A program made the translations under genes and the position numbers. 64,000 nucleotides of DNA, taken from Bacteroides timonensis (lineage in GTDB: Bacteria > Bacteroidota > Bacteroidia > Bacteroidales > Bacteroidaceae). A model generated the notes under the pieces. The model was not told the DNA's origin and ran no database searches. It saw only the letters and a list, made by a program, of their open reading frames with translations. The stretch lies in NCBI RefSeq assembly GCF_000513195.1, contig NZ_CBVI010000073.1, forward strand, positions 1-64,000, read 5' to 3'. Of this stretch, positions 25,106 to 33,336 are shown in pieces (the first letter of the stretch is position 1; every line of letters starts with the position of its first letter).

Positions 25106-25804
25106 TTAGTTTTGGAGTAGCTTCAGAATATATTTTCCCGGCATCACAATCCTTGCTTTCATCTGCGGCGAGTTGTTGATGTCATAGAGTATTTTCCATA
25201 TCTTTCCTTTCAGCTTTCCGAAATCCGTGAGTCTAAGGATGGCATTAATTTCCTTGATGACCGTTACTTTTTGGCGTTGCAACTCTTCCATTAGCCCTTC
25301 ATAATTATGCGTATTTTTGTTGAGTGCATACTCCGGTGGAACAAGAAGAATCTCCTCATTCTTTCCCGTCTCCCCTTGGGGAGATATAGAGGGGGAGTTA
25401 TTTATATCATTAGTCTGATTGATAGGTAAAGCGTTGCTTGCTATGCCTTCTCTGATTCTCTGTTGGTTAGCCAGTCCTCCACGTCTGCCTGACTCTCTGT
25501 TCGCTTCGCGCTTGGCTTCCAGTGGTCCCATGCGCCGTGTGAGTCCGGGCGATGAAAAGGTTGTGCCGTTCACCTCAAATAGTCCTGAATCGAAGATGAT
25601 TCTCTTCAAGGTTGCTACTGTCACTCTCATTTTTCTTGCCAGTACGGGTAGTATTCTTATGTCTGCCTTATATCCGTTCTGTACTCTAAGAAACTCCAGT
25701 ATCATCCAGTAGATGCCGTATCCTTTCATTCCTTCTTTCTGTATCATCATCATTATTTTAAAATTACTGCTTGCATTGGCGTCATGCAATAGATATGAAT
25801 CCAT
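25106..25804 (-). CDS. DUF4373 (Lin1244/Lin1753-like) domain protein
   Basis: 232 residues. The first 100 (DSYLLHDANASSNFKIMMMI, GMKGYGIYWMILEFLRVQNG, followed by a helix-turn-helix-like stretch) match the DUF4373 or Lin1244/Lin1753 domain found in plasmid, phage and chromosomal proteins, often with a replication-initiation or DNA-binding context. The rest is charged, with KLKGKIWKILYDINNSPQMK near the end. In Bacteroides, genes of this kind often lie just before capsule loci. It is the third gene of a leftward group whose promoter lies beside the invertible segment. Function unknown. Confidence 0.72.
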   Translation of the reverse strand: MDSYLLHDANASSNFKIMMMIQKEGMKGYGIYWMILEFLRVQNGYKADIRILPVLARKMRVTVATLKRIIFDSGLFEVNGTTFSSPGLTRRMGPLEAKREANRESGRRGGLANQQRIREGIASNALPINQTNDINNSPSISPQGETGKNEEILLVPPEYALNKNTHNYEGLMEELQRQKVTVIKEINAILRLTDFGKLKGKIWKILYDINNSPQMKARIVMPGKYILKLLQN

Positions 25805-25835
25805 AATTCTTCATTCTTAATTTTTCATTCTTTAT

Positions 25836-26198
25836 TTAAATCATCGGTTTCCACTCCAGAAAATTCTCTATCTGGAATGTTCTCCATCCCTGCTGTTCTA
25901 TATCCCAGTATACCACATGGCTCTGGATGCGTTCAATGTCGTATTTTCGATGGAAACAGGTTTCATAATATACAAGTGTTGCTTTTGCCATGTAAAATTC
26001 TCCATTCTGTTTACGATAGGCTATCAGTGCACATCCATATTGCATGTATTCTGTCAACAATAGTATTCGTCTTGTCATCCATGCGATGGTTTCATCTGAT
26101 AAATCAGTTTCCTGCCTGATAAGTTTCTTCCATAGATTTTCCACTCTTTCGTTTTTCGTTACATGATTCGGTTGGTGCCCCAACGTTTGTTTCTTCAT
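25836..26198 (-). CDS. Small SH3-fold (WYL_2/DUF2693-like) protein
   Basis: 120 residues. The middle and end (YRKQNGEFYMAKATLVYYE, then VVYWDIEQQGWRTFQIENF) follow the pattern of the DUF2693/WYL_2 family, small SH3-like beta-barrel proteins common in Bacteroides: a K-x-x-G-x-x-x-x-A strand followed by Y-x-D-x-x-x-x-W-R-x-F-x-I-x-N. The N-terminal 40 residues are charged and predicted helical. No enzyme motif is seen. It lies between two other leftward genes near the capsule locus. The family call is from memory of the pattern and needs a profile search. Confidence 0.5.
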   Translation of the reverse strand: MKKQTLGHQPNHVTKNERVENLWKKLIRQETDLSDETIAWMTRRILLLTEYMQYGCALIAYRKQNGEFYMAKATLVYYETCFHRKYDIERIQSHVVYWDIEQQGWRTFQIENFLEWKPMI

Positions 26199-26245
26199 TT
26201 TAATGAATTTAGTAGTTTATAAATGATTAATAATCAATCTTCTGC

Positions 26246-26330
26246 GATGGCTACACCCTTTGCTCTGGATGGCTACACCCTTTTGTGGTTAGGGCTACAC
26301 CATCCTGGTGAAAGGGTGTAGCCCTACCAC
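26246..26330. repeat. GGCTACACCCTT repeats and long hairpin
   Basis: Two direct copies of GATGGCTACACCCTTT (26246-26261 and 26268-26283, offset 22 bp) are followed by a third related block in which GTGGTTAGGGCTACACC (26285-26301) pairs with GGTGTAGCCCTACCAC (26315-26330), giving a 16-bp stem with one bulged T. It lies in the gap between two leftward genes. It could end, attenuate or stabilise their transcript, or be a mobile short repeat. Confidence 0.6.
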
Positions 26331-26378
26331 AGTCAAATTGACGGGGGCAAAGTTATGCCCTTTCTTTGGAGTAAACTA

Positions 26379-26738
26379 TCACTGATTTATTTTTACATCA
26401 TATCCGTATGGGTCTATGTGCTCGGTATCTTCCTTTTGTATCACGGCCCACATCTTTCTTAGTTCTGTCATAAAGCTGCTCATTTCCATGAAGGTATCTT
26501 CTCCTTTCTCGTGTTTTAAGGCGTCTCCCGATTCGTATAAATGCATTCCCAAATCGCTTACGGTATCAATATTTTGGCCCTTATAATAGCCCAATTTGAA
26601 GCTTCTTAGAGCTCCTACACACAGGTGAGTTTTTATGCCTGCATAATACCGTTCAGCCAATAAATCCTCATTGACTATACTGATTTTACTTACTATTCTG
26701 ATACAGCTTGTACTCTGATTATCAACCTGATGAGACAT
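26379..26738 (-). CDS. Uncharacterised protein next to the capsule locus
   Basis: 119 residues, not recognised. It is hydrophilic, with no signal peptide or membrane span. The central part (RYYAGIKTHLCVGALRSFKLGYYKGQ) and the acidic C-terminal half (EKGEDTFMEMSSFMTELRKMW) are predicted helical. It is the first gene of a leftward set of three. A TATTTTTG -7 box lies upstream at 26842-26849, and the invertible promoter further right also points toward it in this assembly. Confidence 0.55.
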   Translation of the reverse strand: MSHQVDNQSTSCIRIVSKISIVNEDLLAERYYAGIKTHLCVGALRSFKLGYYKGQNIDTVSDLGMHLYESGDALKHEKGEDTFMEMSSFMTELRKMWAVIQKEDTEHIDPYGYDVKINQ

Positions 26739-26841
26739 TTCTTTGGGATCAGATTCATTTTGAACCTCTTTTTTTAAAATCTTTCATACTACTATAAATT
26801 TTAATTGTTTATTTAACTGATATTCACAGTTAAAAATGTCG

Positions 26842-26849
26842 CAAAAATA
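26842..26849 (-). promoter_or_regulatory. Predicted -7 box for the leftward gene set
   Basis: TATTTTTG on the minus strand matches TAnnTTTG and lies 104 bases before the ATG at 26738. A clear -33 element is not seen. Confidence 0.4.
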
Positions 26850-26969
26850 GGAAATTGAAATTAGAGGTGATGATGGAGTAGGGGAAAATACAATAAATAC
26901 ATTCCTTTGTTAGTAGTAAATAATTGTATACTAGATATATATACTTTATTTTGAAAAGTGTTCAAAAAA

Positions 26970-27175
26970 CGTTCGTTTAATGGGCGCAAAGATAAAGGTG
27001 TTTTTTCGAATGACAAAATGTTTGATAAAAAAACTTCTTTAAATAGGGTAAAAATGAAGCTAACTATTTGATTATAAACGATAAATGGAGACTGAAAATA
27101 TCTGTTAATATTTACCCATTTTATTCTTTTTCTTTCTTTGTCTTTTTTAAAATCTTGACGCCCATTAAACGAACG
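26970..27175. promoter_or_regulatory. Invertible promoter segment of the capsule locus
   Basis: A perfect 17-bp inverted repeat, CGTTCGTTTAATGGGCG at 26970-26986 and its reverse complement at 27159-27175, brackets 172 bp. The ACGTTCGT core fits the inverted repeats that flank capsule promoters switched by the Mpi serine recombinase in Bacteroides fragilis. The segment contains one strong promoter, at its left edge, reading left. No recombinase gene is in this window, so switching would be in trans. A third, partial copy (GTTCGTTTA) is at 27204-27212. Confidence 0.85.
26987..27017 (-). promoter_or_regulatory. Promoter in the invertible segment, OFF orientation
   Basis: On the minus strand TTTG (27017-27014) is followed after exactly 19 bases by TATCTTTG (26994-26987), a near-ideal Bacteroides promoter. 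Its -7 box touches the left inverted repeat. In this orientation it reads away from upxY; after inversion it would sit at the right edge and read into the capsule operon. Confidence 0.8.
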
Positions 27176-27377
27176 ATTAAAAAATACTTTTTTGTTGTAA
27201 TCTGTTCGTTTATAGCTTTTTACCTATAAGGTATTGAACTGCTGTAGAAAACTCGTTGACAAGAGGAGCACAAAGCTTGTCGTATTTTACATAAAGTGTT
27301 CGCAAATGATTGAATTTCAGGCATATGCAAGAAATTCAAAGCCCCAGAGGAACGCACTTTTCTGAAATAATCATAGA
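27176..27377 (+). promoter_or_regulatory. Capsule operon leader before upxY
   Basis: About 200 bases of untranslated leader lie between the right inverted repeat and upxY. Two short hairpins can form: TTATAG/CTATAA (27210-27229) and GACAAG/CTTGTC (27258-27281). In B. fragilis, the long leader of each capsule operon is the place where UpxY acts to stop early termination and UpxZ proteins of other loci interfere. Confidence 0.5.
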
Positions 27378-27917
27378 ATGGAAGAAGTAGAAAAAGAAAG
27401 CCCAATATGGTATGCCATGCGTGCCACTTACCGTAGAGAGCCTGATGCTATGCGTCTGCTTGAAAAGGAGAAAATGGGTTGTTTCGTTCCCATGCAATAC
27501 AAGATCTGCATAAAGAAAGGTAAGAAAGTTCGCGTTCTGGTTCCTGTCATTCATAATTTACTTTTTGTTCATGCTTGTCCCTCTGAGGTGAAGCGTATCA
27601 AATCACAGGTAACCTATTTACAATACATAACCGATACCCGTAGCGGTCAGAAGATTATTATTTCCGATAGTGAGATGCAGCGTTTTATTGCCGTTGCCGG
27701 TACCTATAATGATCATCTCATGTACTTTCAACCTGATGAACTGAATTTGTCCAAAGGTACAAAAGTTCGTATTACGGGAGGTGACTTCGAGGGTCAGGAA
27801 GGTATTTTCCTGAAAGTAAAAGGCGCACGTGATCGTCGTGTGGTTATAGAGATACAAGGTGTTATTGTCGTTGCGCTTGCTACCATTCATCCGGATCTTA
27901 TAGAAGTAATCAAATAA
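27378..27917 (+). CDS. upxY: UpxY family transcription antiterminator
   Basis: 179 residues, a NusG-type protein. WYAMRATYRREPDAMRLLEK at the start is the NGN domain. The C-terminal KOW domain contains KGTKVRITGGDFEGQEGIFLKVKG. UpxY proteins are specialised NusG paralogues encoded first in Bacteroides capsule operons; they bind the elongating polymerase in their own leader and allow the long operon to be transcribed. Here it follows a 200-base leader and the invertible segment, and precedes upxZ, exactly as in B. fragilis. Confidence 0.93.
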   Translation: MEEVEKESPIWYAMRATYRREPDAMRLLEKEKMGCFVPMQYKICIKKGKKVRVLVPVIHNLLFVHACPSEVKRIKSQVTYLQYITDTRSGQKIIISDSEMQRFIAVAGTYNDHLMYFQPDELNLSKGTKVRITGGDFEGQEGIFLKVKGARDRRVVIEIQGVIVVALATIHPDLIEVIK

Positions 27918-27979
27918 TTGACGATCGGCTGTTGTCATTGAATAGTTGATAAATCATAAATTATAAATCATAAATCATT

Positions 27980-28468
27980 ATGTCTCTTTCTGAAGAAACA
28001 CTTGCTCTTCAGCGTGCAGCGCACGATCTGATGTATTTAGGTATGGACGGGAATCCGGTTTATAGCGATGACCTTTCCCGCCGTAACGGTGAAGTTTATC
28101 GTCTTACTACGGCTTTGTATAATTCCGGTGTCAAAGGTTCTACTGTGGAAGAACAGGCTAATGTTTGTCTTGCTCTTCTGATGGGTTACGGTGCCTCATT
28201 TGTGGATCATGGTGAAAAACAGAAACATATCCAGGAGGTCTTGGATCGTTGTTGGGATATTCTTGATGTTCTTCCTGCTTCGTTGCTGAAACTTCGTCTG
28301 CTCACTGCCTGCTATGGTGAGGTGTTTGATGGACCTTTGGCGGATGAAGGCCGTACTATCATTGCTTCGTGGGATTCGGCATCACTTACTTCCGAACAGC
28401 AGGAAGCTATTGATGAATTTCAGAATGTAATTGATAATCCCTATCCTTGGGAAGAATTAGAAGATTAA
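27980..28468 (+). CDS. upxZ: UpxZ family transcription inhibitor
   Basis: 162 residues. LQRAAHDLMYLGMDGNPVYS at the N-terminus and the acidic helical rest (ending NPYPWEELED) are typical of UpxZ. UpxZ proteins inhibit UpxY proteins of other capsule loci, so that only one capsule is made at a time. It follows upxY after a 62-bp gap that contains a tandem ATAAATCATAAA-type repeat. It ends with a spacer of about 130 bases before the biosynthesis genes. Confidence 0.93.
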   Translation: MSLSEETLALQRAAHDLMYLGMDGNPVYSDDLSRRNGEVYRLTTALYNSGVKGSTVEEQANVCLALLMGYGASFVDHGEKQKHIQEVLDRCWDILDVLPASLLKLRLLTACYGEVFDGPLADEGRTIIASWDSASLTSEQQEAIDEFQNVIDNPYPWEELED

Positions 28469-28596
28469 CTAGTATTTATTATCTTCAAGTGCCTTCTGTG
28501 AATTTTTATGGGACTTATCGTTTTATTTAAATAATGTCTTTATGACATCTATTGATAGTCTATATATTTATCTGAATAATAATATTTTATGTTAAT

Positions 28597-29619
28597 ATGT
28601 TAAATAATAAATCTGTATTGATAACTGGAGGAACAGGTTCTTTCGGTAAGAAATTTGTGGAGACCATCCTTCGTGATTATCCACAAGTGAAGAAAATCAT
28701 TATCTACTCTAGAGATGAATTGAAACAATTTGAATTAAAACAGAAGTATTCGGAGCAGAAATATCCTCAAATGAGATATTTCATTGGTGATGTCCGTGAT
28801 TTAGAGCGTTTGGTACGTGCCTGTGAAGGGGTGGATGTGATAATTCATGCTGCTGCTATTAAGCAGGTTGATACTGCTGAGTACAATCCGGAAGAATGTA
28901 TTAAAACTAATGTGCATGGTGCACAAAATGTAATTAAAGCAGCATTGGCAACAGGTGTGAAGCATGTAGTTGCACTTTCTACGGATAAAGCATGTGCACC
29001 TATTAATCTATACGGTGCAACGAAATTAACATCAGATAAACTATTTACAGCAGCTAATAATATCAGTGGTTCCAAAGATATTAAATTTTCTGTGGTTCGT
29101 TATGGTAATGTGATGGGATCTCGTGGATCTGTAATACCTTTTTTTATAAATAAACGTGATAATGGTGCACAAGAATTGCCTATTACAGATATGCGTATGA
29201 CTCGCTTCAATATATCATTGGAAGCTGGTGTGGCATTGGTTATGTATGCAATAGGTCATCATTTAGGTGGTGAGATTTTTATTCCGAAAATACCTTCTTA
29301 TCATATTAAAGATATTGCTACTGCTATTGCACCTAATCTCCCTCAAGTAGAAATAGGCATTCGTCCGGGAGAAAAGTTACATGAAGAGATGATTACTATT
29401 ACTGATGCTCTTGATACTATTGATTTGGGTGAATATTATGTGATTCTTCCTTCTGTATCTTATAGACATACACGAGAAGAGTTTATACAACATCATAATG
29501 CGGTACTCGTGCCTGAAGGTTTTCATTATAGTTCTGATAATAATACAGAATGGGAAACGGTAGAAACAATGCGTGAAAATATAAAGAAATATGTAGATCC
29601 AAATTTTGTGGTGAAATGA
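28597..29619 (+). CDS. UDP-N-acetylglucosamine 4,6-dehydratase (PseB/FlaA1-type)
   Basis: 340 residues of a short-chain dehydrogenase fold. It has an N-terminal NADP loop TGGTGSFGKKF (residues 10-20) and the FlaA1/PseB active-site pattern STDK (128-131) with YGATK (Tyr139, Lys143). RYGNVMGSRGSVIPFF and MTRFNISLEAGV are typical of the inverting 4,6-dehydratase PseB. This step opens the pseudaminic acid-type pathway; the same fold also serves QuiNAc or FucNAc routes. It is the first biosynthetic gene and overlaps the next gene by 4 bases, which supports a shared pathway with the SpsF-like and NeuB-like genes. Confidence 0.85.
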   Translation: MLNNKSVLITGGTGSFGKKFVETILRDYPQVKKIIIYSRDELKQFELKQKYSEQKYPQMRYFIGDVRDLERLVRACEGVDVIIHAAAIKQVDTAEYNPEECIKTNVHGAQNVIKAALATGVKHVVALSTDKACAPINLYGATKLTSDKLFTAANNISGSKDIKFSVVRYGNVMGSRGSVIPFFINKRDNGAQELPITDMRMTRFNISLEAGVALVMYAIGHHLGGEIFIPKIPSYHIKDIATAIAPNLPQVEIGIRPGEKLHEEMITITDALDTIDLGEYYVILPSVSYRHTREEFIQHHNAVLVPEGFHYSSDNNTEWETVETMRENIKKYVDPNFVVK

Positions 29620-30371
29620 AAATAGTTGCAGTTACCCAGGCTAGGTATGGTTCAACTAGGTTACCTGCTAAAGTCTTGAAAAAAGTAGGTGATGAGACAC
29701 TTTTGGATATACATCTACAAAGAATTCTGAGAGCTGCAAAAATCACAACATTAGTAGTTGCGACAACTACCGAGGAAGGCTCTGATGAAATTGTACGTAT
29801 TGCGCAGCGGAATGGTACGGAATGCTATAGAGGTTCAATAAATGATGTTCTTGAACGTTTTTATTTTGCAGTAAAGGATATGAATCCTGATTATGTTGTG
29901 AGAGTAACATCTGATTGTCCTTTGATTGATCCACAGGTTATAGATCATGTGATTACTACTTGTATTTCTGCTGGTTGTGATTATGCTTCAAATACTTTGA
30001 AACCGACTTATCCTGATGGTATTGATACAGAAGTTTTTCGTTTTTCAGCCTTGGAGAGAGCTTACAATGAGGCGATACTCAAAAGTGAACGAGAACATGT
30101 GACACCATATATTAAAAAGAATTCTTCTTTTAATGGGGGAAATATATTTACATCAGTTAATGTTGAGTCATCGGTTGATTGCTCTGAATATCGTATTACT
30201 GTGGATACTCAAGAAGACTTTATGGTGGTGAAGGAACTTTTGGAAAATGTTGGTAAAGAAGCTGGTTGGGTAGATTATATTAAATATTTGGATTCTAATC
30301 AAAGAGTCAGAGACTTGAATAATAGTCATATGAGAGATGAAGGATATGCAAAATCATTATTAAACGATTAA
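29616..30371 (+). CDS. SpsF-like cytidylyltransferase
   Basis: 251 residues. The N-terminus MKIVAVTQARYGSTRLPAKVL is the sugar nucleotidyltransferase loop of the acylneuraminate cytidylyltransferase/SpsF group, and VRVTSDCPLIDPQVID carries the catalytic aspartates. SpsF proteins are linked to nonulosonate or spore-coat sugar pathways and are expected to form a CMP-sugar. In this cluster it would activate the product of the NeuB-family synthase at 31691. The exact acceptor sugar is not known from sequence. Confidence 0.78.
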   Translation: MKIVAVTQARYGSTRLPAKVLKKVGDETLLDIHLQRILRAAKITTLVVATTTEEGSDEIVRIAQRNGTECYRGSINDVLERFYFAVKDMNPDYVVRVTSDCPLIDPQVIDHVITTCISAGCDYASNTLKPTYPDGIDTEVFRFSALERAYNEAILKSEREHVTPYIKKNSSFNGGNIFTSVNVESSVDCSEYRITVDTQEDFMVVKELLENVGKEAGWVDYIKYLDSNQRVRDLNNSHMRDEGYAKSLLND

Positions 30372-30375
30372 TAGT

Positions 30376-31680
30376 ATGGGAAAAGGACAAGAATTATACA
30401 AGAGAGCCAAACAAATAATTCCTGGTGGAACGATGTTGCTTTCAAAAAGACCGGAACAGTTTTTGCCGGAAAATTGGCCGGCGTACTATAGCCGTTCTAA
30501 GGGATGTCAAGTATGGGATCTTGATGGAAAAGAGTATATCGATTGCTCAATGATGGGCATCGGTACGAATACCTTAGGGTATGCAAATGAGGAAGTTGAC
30601 GAGGCGGTTATGAGGGTGATTCGTGACGGAAACTTAACTACATTTAATTGTCCAGAAGAAGTCTATTTGGCAGAAAAACTTATAGAACTTGATCCGTGGG
30701 CCGGTGGGGTACGTTATACTCGTGGCGGTGGTGAAGCAAATTCTGTATGTATACGCATAGCTAGAGCGGCTACAGGGAAAGATAAGGTTGCTATTTGTGG
30801 CTATCATGGTTGGCATGATTGGTATGTTTCTGTTAATTTGGGTGATAGTGATGCGTTAGCTGGACATCTACTTCCTGGTATTCCACCAGCGGGTGTTCCA
30901 AAGGGATTACGTGGGTCTACTATTCCTTTTCGGTATAATAATTTTGAGGAATTGCTTGATATCGTAAATCATAATGAGTTAGCAGCAATTAAAATGGAAG
31001 TCTGTCGTAACTTTGGTCCTGAGGATGATTTTCTGCAGAAAGTCCGTGATTTGGCGACTGAACGTGGTATAATTCTTATTTTTGATGAGTGTACAAGTGG
31101 GTTCCGTGAAACATTCGGTGGCTTATACAAAAAATATGGTGTGGAACCGGATATGGCAATATATAGTAAAACCATTGGAAATGGATATGCTATTTGTGCT
31201 GTTGTTGGTCGTAAAGATGTTATGAGTGCAGCACAAAGAACTTGGATTAGCAGTACATTTTGGACAGAACGTATTGGTCCTACAGCAGCGTTGGCTACAC
31301 TGAAAGTAATGGAGCGTGTTAAATCTTGGGAAGTCATTACAGCTATTGGAAATAGTAATAAGCGACGTTGGCAGGTCTTGGCTGATAAGTATGGCTTGGA
31401 AATCGAACAATGGGGTATCCCAGCTCTTGCTGGATATAACTTTAGGAGTAAGAATCATCTTGCTTATAAGACATTTATAACTCAAGAAATGTTAAAGAAA
31501 GGGTATCTTGCTGGTAATAGTATGTACCCTTGTATAGCTCATACGCAAGAAATATTAGATGATTATTTCTTTGAATTAGATAAGGTATTTGCACAGATTC
31601 GTGATTTTGAGGATGGTAAGGATGTTATGAAATCTCTTGATGGTCCTATTTGTCAATCTGGGTTTAAACGTCTTAATTAA
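30376..31680 (+). CDS. Class III aminotransferase (glutamate-1-semialdehyde aminotransferase-like)
   Basis: 434 residues of the fold type I PLP class III family. The cofactor pocket is visible: RGGGEANSVCIRIARAATGK, GYHGWHDWYV, FDECTSGFR (Asp237) and YSKTIGNGYA, with Lys265 as the Schiff-base lysine. The nearest well-known enzyme is glutamate-1-semialdehyde aminomutase, but the placement between an SpsF-like and a NeuB-like gene points to a sugar substrate. Classical pseudaminate loci use a DegT-type PseC instead. It may transaminate a keto-sugar or a nonulosonate precursor. Confidence 0.8.
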   Translation: MGKGQELYKRAKQIIPGGTMLLSKRPEQFLPENWPAYYSRSKGCQVWDLDGKEYIDCSMMGIGTNTLGYANEEVDEAVMRVIRDGNLTTFNCPEEVYLAEKLIELDPWAGGVRYTRGGGEANSVCIRIARAATGKDKVAICGYHGWHDWYVSVNLGDSDALAGHLLPGIPPAGVPKGLRGSTIPFRYNNFEELLDIVNHNELAAIKMEVCRNFGPEDDFLQKVRDLATERGIILIFDECTSGFRETFGGLYKKYGVEPDMAIYSKTIGNGYAICAVVGRKDVMSAAQRTWISSTFWTERIGPTAALATLKVMERVKSWEVITAIGNSNKRRWQVLADKYGLEIEQWGIPALAGYNFRSKNHLAYKTFITQEMLKKGYLAGNSMYPCIAHTQEILDDYFFELDKVFAQIRDFEDGKDVMKSLDGPICQSGFKRLN

Positions 31681-31690
31681 ACATTATTTT

Positions 31691-32752
31691 ATGGTAGATT
31701 TTAATAAAAACATAAGAATTGGAAGTCGGATGATTGGAGTGGATCATCCTACTTATTTTATAGCTGAAATTGGTGCGAACTTTGATGGAAGTCTTGATAA
31801 AGCAAAGCGTCTAATTGATGCAGCGAAGGAAGCTGGTGCGGATTGCGCTAAATTTCAAACGTTCTCAACTCCTCGAATTGTATCAGAGGGAGGATTCTCC
31901 CGTATGCAATTGAAAGGAGTACATGGTTCTTGGGGGCGTACCGTTAGTGACGTTTTTAAAGATGCGGAGTTTCCTATAGCTTGGCATAAGGAGGTTTCAG
32001 AATACTGTAAAAGTGTAGGAATTGATTTTTCTACTTCTCCTTATTTTAAGGAAGCTGTAGATTTATGTATAGATTTGGATGTTCCTTTTATAAAAATAGG
32101 CTCTGGCGATATAACTTGGCTTGAAATGCTTGATTATATTGCTCGTAAAGGCAAGCCTGTTATGTTGGCAACTGGTGACGCAACAATGGCTGAAATAGAT
32201 GAAGCTGTACGTACTATTCAGGCAACAGGAAATAAGGATTTAGTATTGATGCAATGTATTACAAATTATCCATCTAAGATAGATAGTGCAAATGTAAATG
32301 TGTTGAAAACCTATCAGTCTGCATTTGATGTCTTGACTGGTTATTCCGATCATGCTCCCGGTCATATAGTTGCACTGGCTTCTGTTGTTATTGGTGGTAG
32401 AGTAATTGAGAAACACTTTACTTTGAACAAGAATGATAAAGGCCCCGATCATCCTCATTCTATGGAACCGAAGGATTTTAAATTTATGGTGGATTCCATT
32501 CGTGAAGTGGAATGTGCAATGGGAAGTACTGTAAAAGAAGTTGTTGCAGAAGAAAGTGAAACTGTATTTGTACAACGCCGTTGTCTTTATGCCAAAAATG
32601 ATATAAAGAAGGGGCATGTGATAACAGAAGAAGATATTGATGTACTTCGTCCTGCATTGGGAATCCCTCCTAAATTTAAATCTGTTATAGTAGGTAAAGA
32701 GTGTAAAGTAAATATAGAAAAGGGACAACCTTTGTTTTGGGAGAATTTTTGA
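31691..32752 (+). CDS. NeuB/SpsE-family nonulosonate synthase
   Basis: 353 residues from the ATG at 31691 (a frame open from 31637 would overlap the previous gene by 44 bases and lacks family sequence). It has the NeuB barrel with YFIAEIGANFDGSLDKAKRL, ADCAKFQTFS, FIKIGSGDITWLEML and YSDHAPGHIVALASV, the metal-binding pattern, then a C-terminal SAF (antifreeze-like) domain from about residue 290 (RRCLYAKNDIKKGHVITEED). It condenses phosphoenolpyruvate with an amino sugar to a nine-carbon nonulosonic acid. Which one (sialic, legionaminic, pseudaminic or other) cannot be told here. Confidence 0.88.
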   Translation: MVDFNKNIRIGSRMIGVDHPTYFIAEIGANFDGSLDKAKRLIDAAKEAGADCAKFQTFSTPRIVSEGGFSRMQLKGVHGSWGRTVSDVFKDAEFPIAWHKEVSEYCKSVGIDFSTSPYFKEAVDLCIDLDVPFIKIGSGDITWLEMLDYIARKGKPVMLATGDATMAEIDEAVRTIQATGNKDLVLMQCITNYPSKIDSANVNVLKTYQSAFDVLTGYSDHAPGHIVALASVVIGGRVIEKHFTLNKNDKGPDHPHSMEPKDFKFMVDSIREVECAMGSTVKEVVAEESETVFVQRRCLYAKNDIKKGHVITEEDIDVLRPALGIPPKFKSVIVGKECKVNIEKGQPLFWENF

Positions 32753-33336
32753 TGATAACAGATCGTGAAAAAATTATAGCTATTATTGATAACGATATAT
32801 TGTTTCCTTCCGATGCAATTATTTTATTGGAAGGGGATGGCTTGAATCGTTATCAGAAGGCTGTGGAACTTTATAATCAGAATATTGCCACTAAAATAGT
32901 TTTTAGTGGCAATATTACTGATTATGAATACGGAAGTTTTCCCTTTTCAGATGTGTTACCTTATATATTAAAGGAAGGGATTCCTGTTGATGCTGTCATA
33001 CATGAAGATAAATCCTTGAATACAAGAGAACAAGCTATTGAAGTGGTGAAAATGGCAATAATAAATGAGTGGAAACGGTTGGTTTTGGTTGCTAGTCATG
33101 AACATCAGTATCGCGCTTATTTGACTTTCTTACGTGAAGTGTTGGATAGGAAAAGTGATATTGTTCTTTACAATGCTCCTGTAAGAAATTTGAGATGGTT
33201 CAATAAATCGGAATGGGGTATACGATTTGAACGTTTAGAACAAGAATTTGTCCGCATTGAGAGATATTCTCAATTAGGTCATCTGGCTACATATAGAGAA
33301 GCAATAAATTATCAAAAATGGAAAGAATTGCAATAG
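32752..33336 (+). CDS. YdcF/SanA-like DUF218 protein
   Basis: 194 residues from the ATG that overlaps the NeuB stop (TGATG); a TTG five codons earlier is also possible. The sequence AIILLEGDGLNRYQKAVELY, then SLNTREQAIEVV and LVLVASHEHQYRAYLTF, follows the DUF218 pattern (E-x-x-x-x-x-T-x-x-N/Q and V-T-S-x-x-H-x-x-R-A). No membrane span is seen, unlike E. coli YdcF or ElyC. The biochemical activity of the family is not established; in polysaccharide loci it may act on lipid-linked or nucleotide sugars. It overlaps the next gene by 19 bases. Confidence 0.65.
   Translation: MITDREKIIAIIDNDILFPSDAIILLEGDGLNRYQKAVELYNQNIATKIVFSGNITDYEYGSFPFSDVLPYILKEGIPVDAVIHEDKSLNTREQAIEVVKMAIINEWKRLVLVASHEHQYRAYLTFLREVLDRKSDIVLYNAPVRNLRWFNKSEWGIRFERLEQEFVRIERYSQLGHLATYREAINYQKWKELQ

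Noticed and set aside
26246..26330. Possible CRISPR-like repeats
   Set aside because: Only two direct copies 22 bp apart and one hairpin; spacer lengths and repeat number do not fit.
27204..27212. Third recombination site (GTTCGTTTA)
   Set aside because: Only 9 of 17 bases match and no partner in inverted order is present; probably chance or a relic.
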